Shown here piece after piece: positions 23,660-25,996 of a stretch of 25,996 bases of DNA; the stretch's first letter is position 1, and every line of letters begins with the position of its first letter. Made by a program: the position numbers and the translations under genes. The notes under the pieces were generated by a model. That model worked only from the letters and a program-made list of their open reading frames with translations. It made no database searches and had not been told where the DNA came from. Source of the stretch: an uncultured Collinsella sp. (GTDB lineage: Bacteria; Actinomycetota; Coriobacteriia; Coriobacteriales; Coriobacteriaceae); contig CABRGB010000023.1 of assembly GCA_902470345.1 (NCBI GenBank), forward strand, positions 1-25,996, in the 5' to 3' direction.

Positions 23660-24208
23660 TTCGTCCTCGGTCTTCTGGGATTAAAGCTGAAGGGAATAAG
23701 GCGCGCTTCGCGCATAGCGTGGAGTGCGGCGAGGGCTTCTTGCGTCCTGCGGAGTGTGCCTAAAAGTAAACTAATGGCGGGCCCTGCGATGTCCGGTCTT
23801 CGGCGGATCAGCCGCTGGGTGAGGGTGGTGCTTGGGGCGACGTGCAAAAAACGGAGTTTTCAGCAGCCAAAGATTGGTGCATAAGGCTATGGGTGACGTT
23901 CGCGGCTCCTGTTGATGCTTTTGCATGACGATTGGGCTTTGCCGATGTTCATATATGGCTGGTTTCTCGCCGCATGCCATCCAGATGGGACGAGCCATGA
24001 GGACTATCTACCTTTTGAAAGACTTTTGGCACCAAAATCTTATCCCGCGATGCTGAATACTCGCAAAAATGCACGCTCCGGAGAGCACTACCCTGTTACG
24101 GCTAGAAATCCATGCGCCATTTTATGCAATTAATTAACGCATTTATGCAAAATGGCTTACGTGCGTACGTCTCGGGCTAGATGTTTGCCTCGGCGCTGCG
24201 TAAATCAT
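23660..24208. other. gene-free stretch with no recognised content
   Basis: About 550 bases between the long hairpin and the lar leader hold only short frames without ribosome sites or familiar protein text on either strand. Base composition becomes less GC-rich from about 23880 onwards. It may be a decayed gene or a region of non-coding elements. The only structures seen are small, such as ATGC-TTTT-GCAT near 23915 and the TTTATGCAA repeats listed separately. Confidence 0.5.
24116..24156. promoter_or_regulatory. putative operator upstream of larA
   Basis: TTTATGCAA occurs at 24121-24129 and 24142-24150, exactly 21 bases (two helical turns) apart, in an AT-rich island. The outer bases GCCATTTT (24116-24123) and AAAATGGC (24149-24156) are perfect inverses. 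This is a good candidate for cooperative binding by a regulator, though it lies about 235 bases before larA. Confidence 0.4.
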
Positions 24209-24233
24209 CCTGTCTATAGTGTCTTTGACAGGC

Positions 24234-24266
24234 GGCCGCGGTCCCGTTTGGGGTCGCGGCCGTTTT
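24234..24266 (+). terminator. terminator-shaped hairpin in the larA leader
   Basis: A 12-bp stem (24234-24245 with 24250-24261, two G-T pairs) with a GTTT loop is followed by GTTTTG. A TTGACA lies directly before it (24225-24230), itself inside a small CCTGTC/GACAGG hairpin. The larA start is 124 bases further on, so this may be an attenuator or a terminator of an upstream transcript. Confidence 0.6.
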
Positions 24267-24389
24267 GTTGTGGGTCAAATATGAACGTTGTGTTAATGAG
24301 TCGGTGGACGGTGGTGTTTTTCGGTGAGCGGCGTATCCTTCCAACGGTTTATCTAGTGTGTCAGTTGAAAAGGAAGAGGGCGCTCGTCA

Positions 24390-25667
24390 TTGTTTGAATG
24401 TGAACTGCCGTTTGACCACAAGACGTTGCATCTGGAGCTCGAGGATAAGAACTTCGCGGGTGTGATGGAAGGTCATCAAAACGAGTTTAAGACCACGAAA
24501 TCGCAGGAAGAGCTGGTAGAGGAGTCGCTTGCCAACCCTTATGGTTCGCCGTCGCTCGAGGAGCTTTGTGCTGGCAAGAAGGATATTGTCATTATTAGCT
24601 CCGATCATACACGTCCCGTTCCCTCGCGTGTGACGATGCCTATTCTGCTACATCACATCCACTCCGCTGCGCCTGAGGCACGCGTTCGCATTCTGGTTGC
24701 TACGGGTATGCACCGCCCGTCGACGCACGAGGAACTCGTCAACAAGTACGGCGAGGAGATCGTTGCCAACGAGGAAATCGTTATGCACGTCGCGACTGAC
24801 GACAGCATGATGAAAAAGATCGGCACCCTGCCTTCTGGTGGCGAGTGCATCATCAACAAGATTGCCGCCGATTGCGATCTGCTGCTTGCCGAGGGCTTTA
24901 TTGAGCCGCACTTCTTTGCCGCTTTCTCTGGTAGCCGCAAGTCCGTCCTGCCTGGCATCGCCAGCTACAAGACCATCATGTACAACCACAACGGTCAGTT
25001 TGTGAACGATTCCCATTCGCGTGCCGGCAACCTGTGCCACAACCACGTGAGCGAGGACATGTTTGCCGCTGCCGAGATGGCTCACCTTGCCTTTGTGCTC
25101 AACGTGGTGCTCAACGGCAAGCACGAGGTCATCGGCTCCTTTGCCGGCGACATCCATAAGGCGCACGAGGCTGGCTGCGAGTTCGTGAAGAGCCTTGCCG
25201 GCGTTGAGCCCGTCGAGTGCGAGATTGCCATTACCACCAACGGCGGCTACCCGCTCGACCAGAACATCTATCAGGCCGTGAAGGGCATGTGCTCTGCAGA
25301 GGCCACACTTCCCGAGGGCGGCGTGATCATCGATGTCGCCGGTTGTGCCGACGGTCACGGTGGCGAGGGCTTCTATCACAACATCGCCGACAATGATCCG
25401 GCAGAGTTTGAGCGCGCCTGCATCGACCGTCCTAAGGACGAGACCCTGCCCGACCAGTGGACGAGCCAGATCTTTGCCCGCATCCTGGCGCATCACCCTG
25501 TGATCATGGTTACCGACCTGTGCGATCACCAGATGATCAAGGATATGCACATGACGCCGGTTAACACCCTCGATGAGGCGCTCAAGCTCGCCTTTGAGAT
25601 GAAGGGTGCCGATGCCAAGGTGGCCGTCATTCCCGATGGCCTGGGCGTTGTCGTCGCACAGCACTAG
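24390..25667 (+). CDS. larA: nickel-dependent lactate racemase LarA
   Basis: This 425-residue enzyme interconverts D- and L-lactate (or a related 2-hydroxy acid) using the nickel-pincer cofactor. Counting from the TTG start at 24390, the key residues known from Lactobacillus plantarum LarA all fall at the same numbers: D72 and R75 (SDHTRP), H108 (GMHRP), H174 (EPHFF), K184 that binds the cofactor (SRKSVLPG), H200 (YNHNG), and Q295/K298 (NIYQAVKG). This agreement supports both the assignment and the TTG start, which has AGGAAGAGGG 9 bases upstream and no nearby ATG. The cofactor-making proteins LarB, LarC and LarE are not in the window. A channel-like gene follows 49 bases later. Other LarA-family racemases act on different hydroxy acids, so lactate is likely rather than certain. 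Confidence 0.93.
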   Translation: MFECELPFDHKTLHLELEDKNFAGVMEGHQNEFKTTKSQEELVEESLANPYGSPSLEELCAGKKDIVIISSDHTRPVPSRVTMPILLHHIHSAAPEARVRILVATGMHRPSTHEELVNKYGEEIVANEEIVMHVATDDSMMKKIGTLPSGGECIINKIAADCDLLLAEGFIEPHFFAAFSGSRKSVLPGIASYKTIMYNHNGQFVNDSHSRAGNLCHNHVSEDMFAAAEMAHLAFVLNVVLNGKHEVIGSFAGDIHKAHEAGCEFVKSLAGVEPVECEIAITTNGGYPLDQNIYQAVKGMCSAEATLPEGGVIIDVAGCADGHGGEGFYHNIADNDPAEFERACIDRPKDETLPDQWTSQIFARILAHHPVIMVTDLCDHQMIKDMHMTPVNTLDEALKLAFEMKGADAKVAVIPDGLGVVVAQH

Positions 25668-25716
25668 TACGCGGCCTAAACGAATCGTTTATAACCGACA
25701 AGAAAGATAAGGTTTT

Positions 25717-25996
25717 ATGCTTACCAAACTCCTCTGCGAATTCGGCGCAACGGCCCTCATGATCATCTTTGGCGTGGGCGTGCACTGCGATACCGTGCTT
25801 AAGGGCACCAAGTATCAGGGCTCCGGCCACATGTTTGCAATCACCACCTGGTCTTTTGGCATCTCGGTCGCCCTGTTTATCTTTGGCGGCGCCGTGTGCA
25901 TGAACCCCGCCATGGTGCTTGCCCAGTGCATCGTGGGCCTGGTGCCGTGGAGCAGCTGCATCCCCTTCATGATTGCCGATATGCTCGGCGGCTTTG
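25717..25996 (+). CDS. MIP-family channel, LarD/GlpF-like (partial, runs off the window)
   Basis: The first 93 residues of an aquaporin/glycerol-facilitator protein are visible; the rest lies beyond the window. It opens with FGATALMIIFGVGVHCDTVL, a first membrane helix, then GSGHMFAITTWSFGISVALFIFGGAV and the first pore motif NPA at residues 63-65. In typical members the NPA is preceded by GAHL; here it is GAVCM, so the usual histidine is replaced. The start is supported by AAGG (25709-25712). In L. plantarum the lar operon includes LarD, an aquaglyceroporin carrying lactic acid, so the position right after larA suggests the same job. A general glycerol channel is the alternative. Confidence 0.82.
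   Translation, partial: MLTKLLCEFGATALMIIFGVGVHCDTVLKGTKYQGSGHMFAITTWSFGISVALFIFGGAVCMNPAMVLAQCIVGLVPWSSCIPFMIADMLGGF

Noticed and set aside
23413..23884. Short frames on both strands in the gap after ppc as hypothetical proteins
   Set aside because: They run through the long hairpin, lack ribosome sites, and their text is the translation of a palindrome.
23997..24056. 19-codon frame that could be a leader peptide for larA
   Set aside because: No ribosome site, no run of regulatory codons, and more than 300 bases from larA.

Overview
The window is a GC-rich bacterial chromosome segment with every confident gene on the + strand. GC-rich third positions, strong GGAGG-type ribosome binding sites and the gene content (VanRS/PhoBR-type two-component pairs, tandem YhgE/Pip exporter-like proteins, a nickel lactate racemase) suggest a gut actinobacterium of the Coriobacteriia, possibly Collinsella. 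No marker gene here proves that, so the assignment is inference.

Layout. 1-5175: an OmpR/VanR-type regulator and histidine kinase, a lone PstB phosphate-transport ATPase, then a PhoB/PhoR-like pair, so four signalling genes surround one phosphate ABC ATPase. 5348-7439: a Wzz-type chain-length regulator, a BY-type tyrosine kinase and a PHP-type tyrosine phosphatase, which together form a surface-polysaccharide control module without any glycosyltransferase. 7479-7979: a GNAT acetyltransferase. 8180-10204: HtpG (Hsp90). 10646-15661: two adjoining YhgE/Pip membrane proteins, probably one complex. 15995-18390: an EamA transporter and an M20 amidohydrolase. 18513-18932: an MFS transporter cut short. 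19125-20438: histidyl-tRNA synthetase. 20696-23509: phosphoenolpyruvate carboxylase. 24390-25996: nickel-dependent lactate racemase LarA, followed by a partial MIP-family channel that is probably the lactate/glycerol channel LarD.

The least ordinary content lies between the genes. The YhgE/Pip operon is bracketed by two copies of a modular hairpin repeat (10210-10426 and 15659-15829). They share 43 identical bases, a conserved GACCAGAAGGTC hairpin tip and a conserved 3' tail, but their stems differ in sequence and stay perfectly paired, which is the pattern expected of conserved RNA or DNA structure. A possible third relative follows the amidohydrolase (18398-18488). Other strong palindromes are a 60-bp nested palindrome with three evenly spaced ACTAGTCG copies (10438-10499), a 22-bp perfect inverted repeat within a run of three hairpins next to the broken MFS gene (18869-19060), and a hairpin of about 127 nt after ppc (23533-23659). 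No transposase, integrase, CRISPR array, rRNA or tRNA was seen.

Functionally the window combines envelope and phosphate signalling, polysaccharide regulation, membrane export, protein folding and translation, an anaplerotic step of central metabolism, and lactate stereoisomer interconversion with a likely partner channel.
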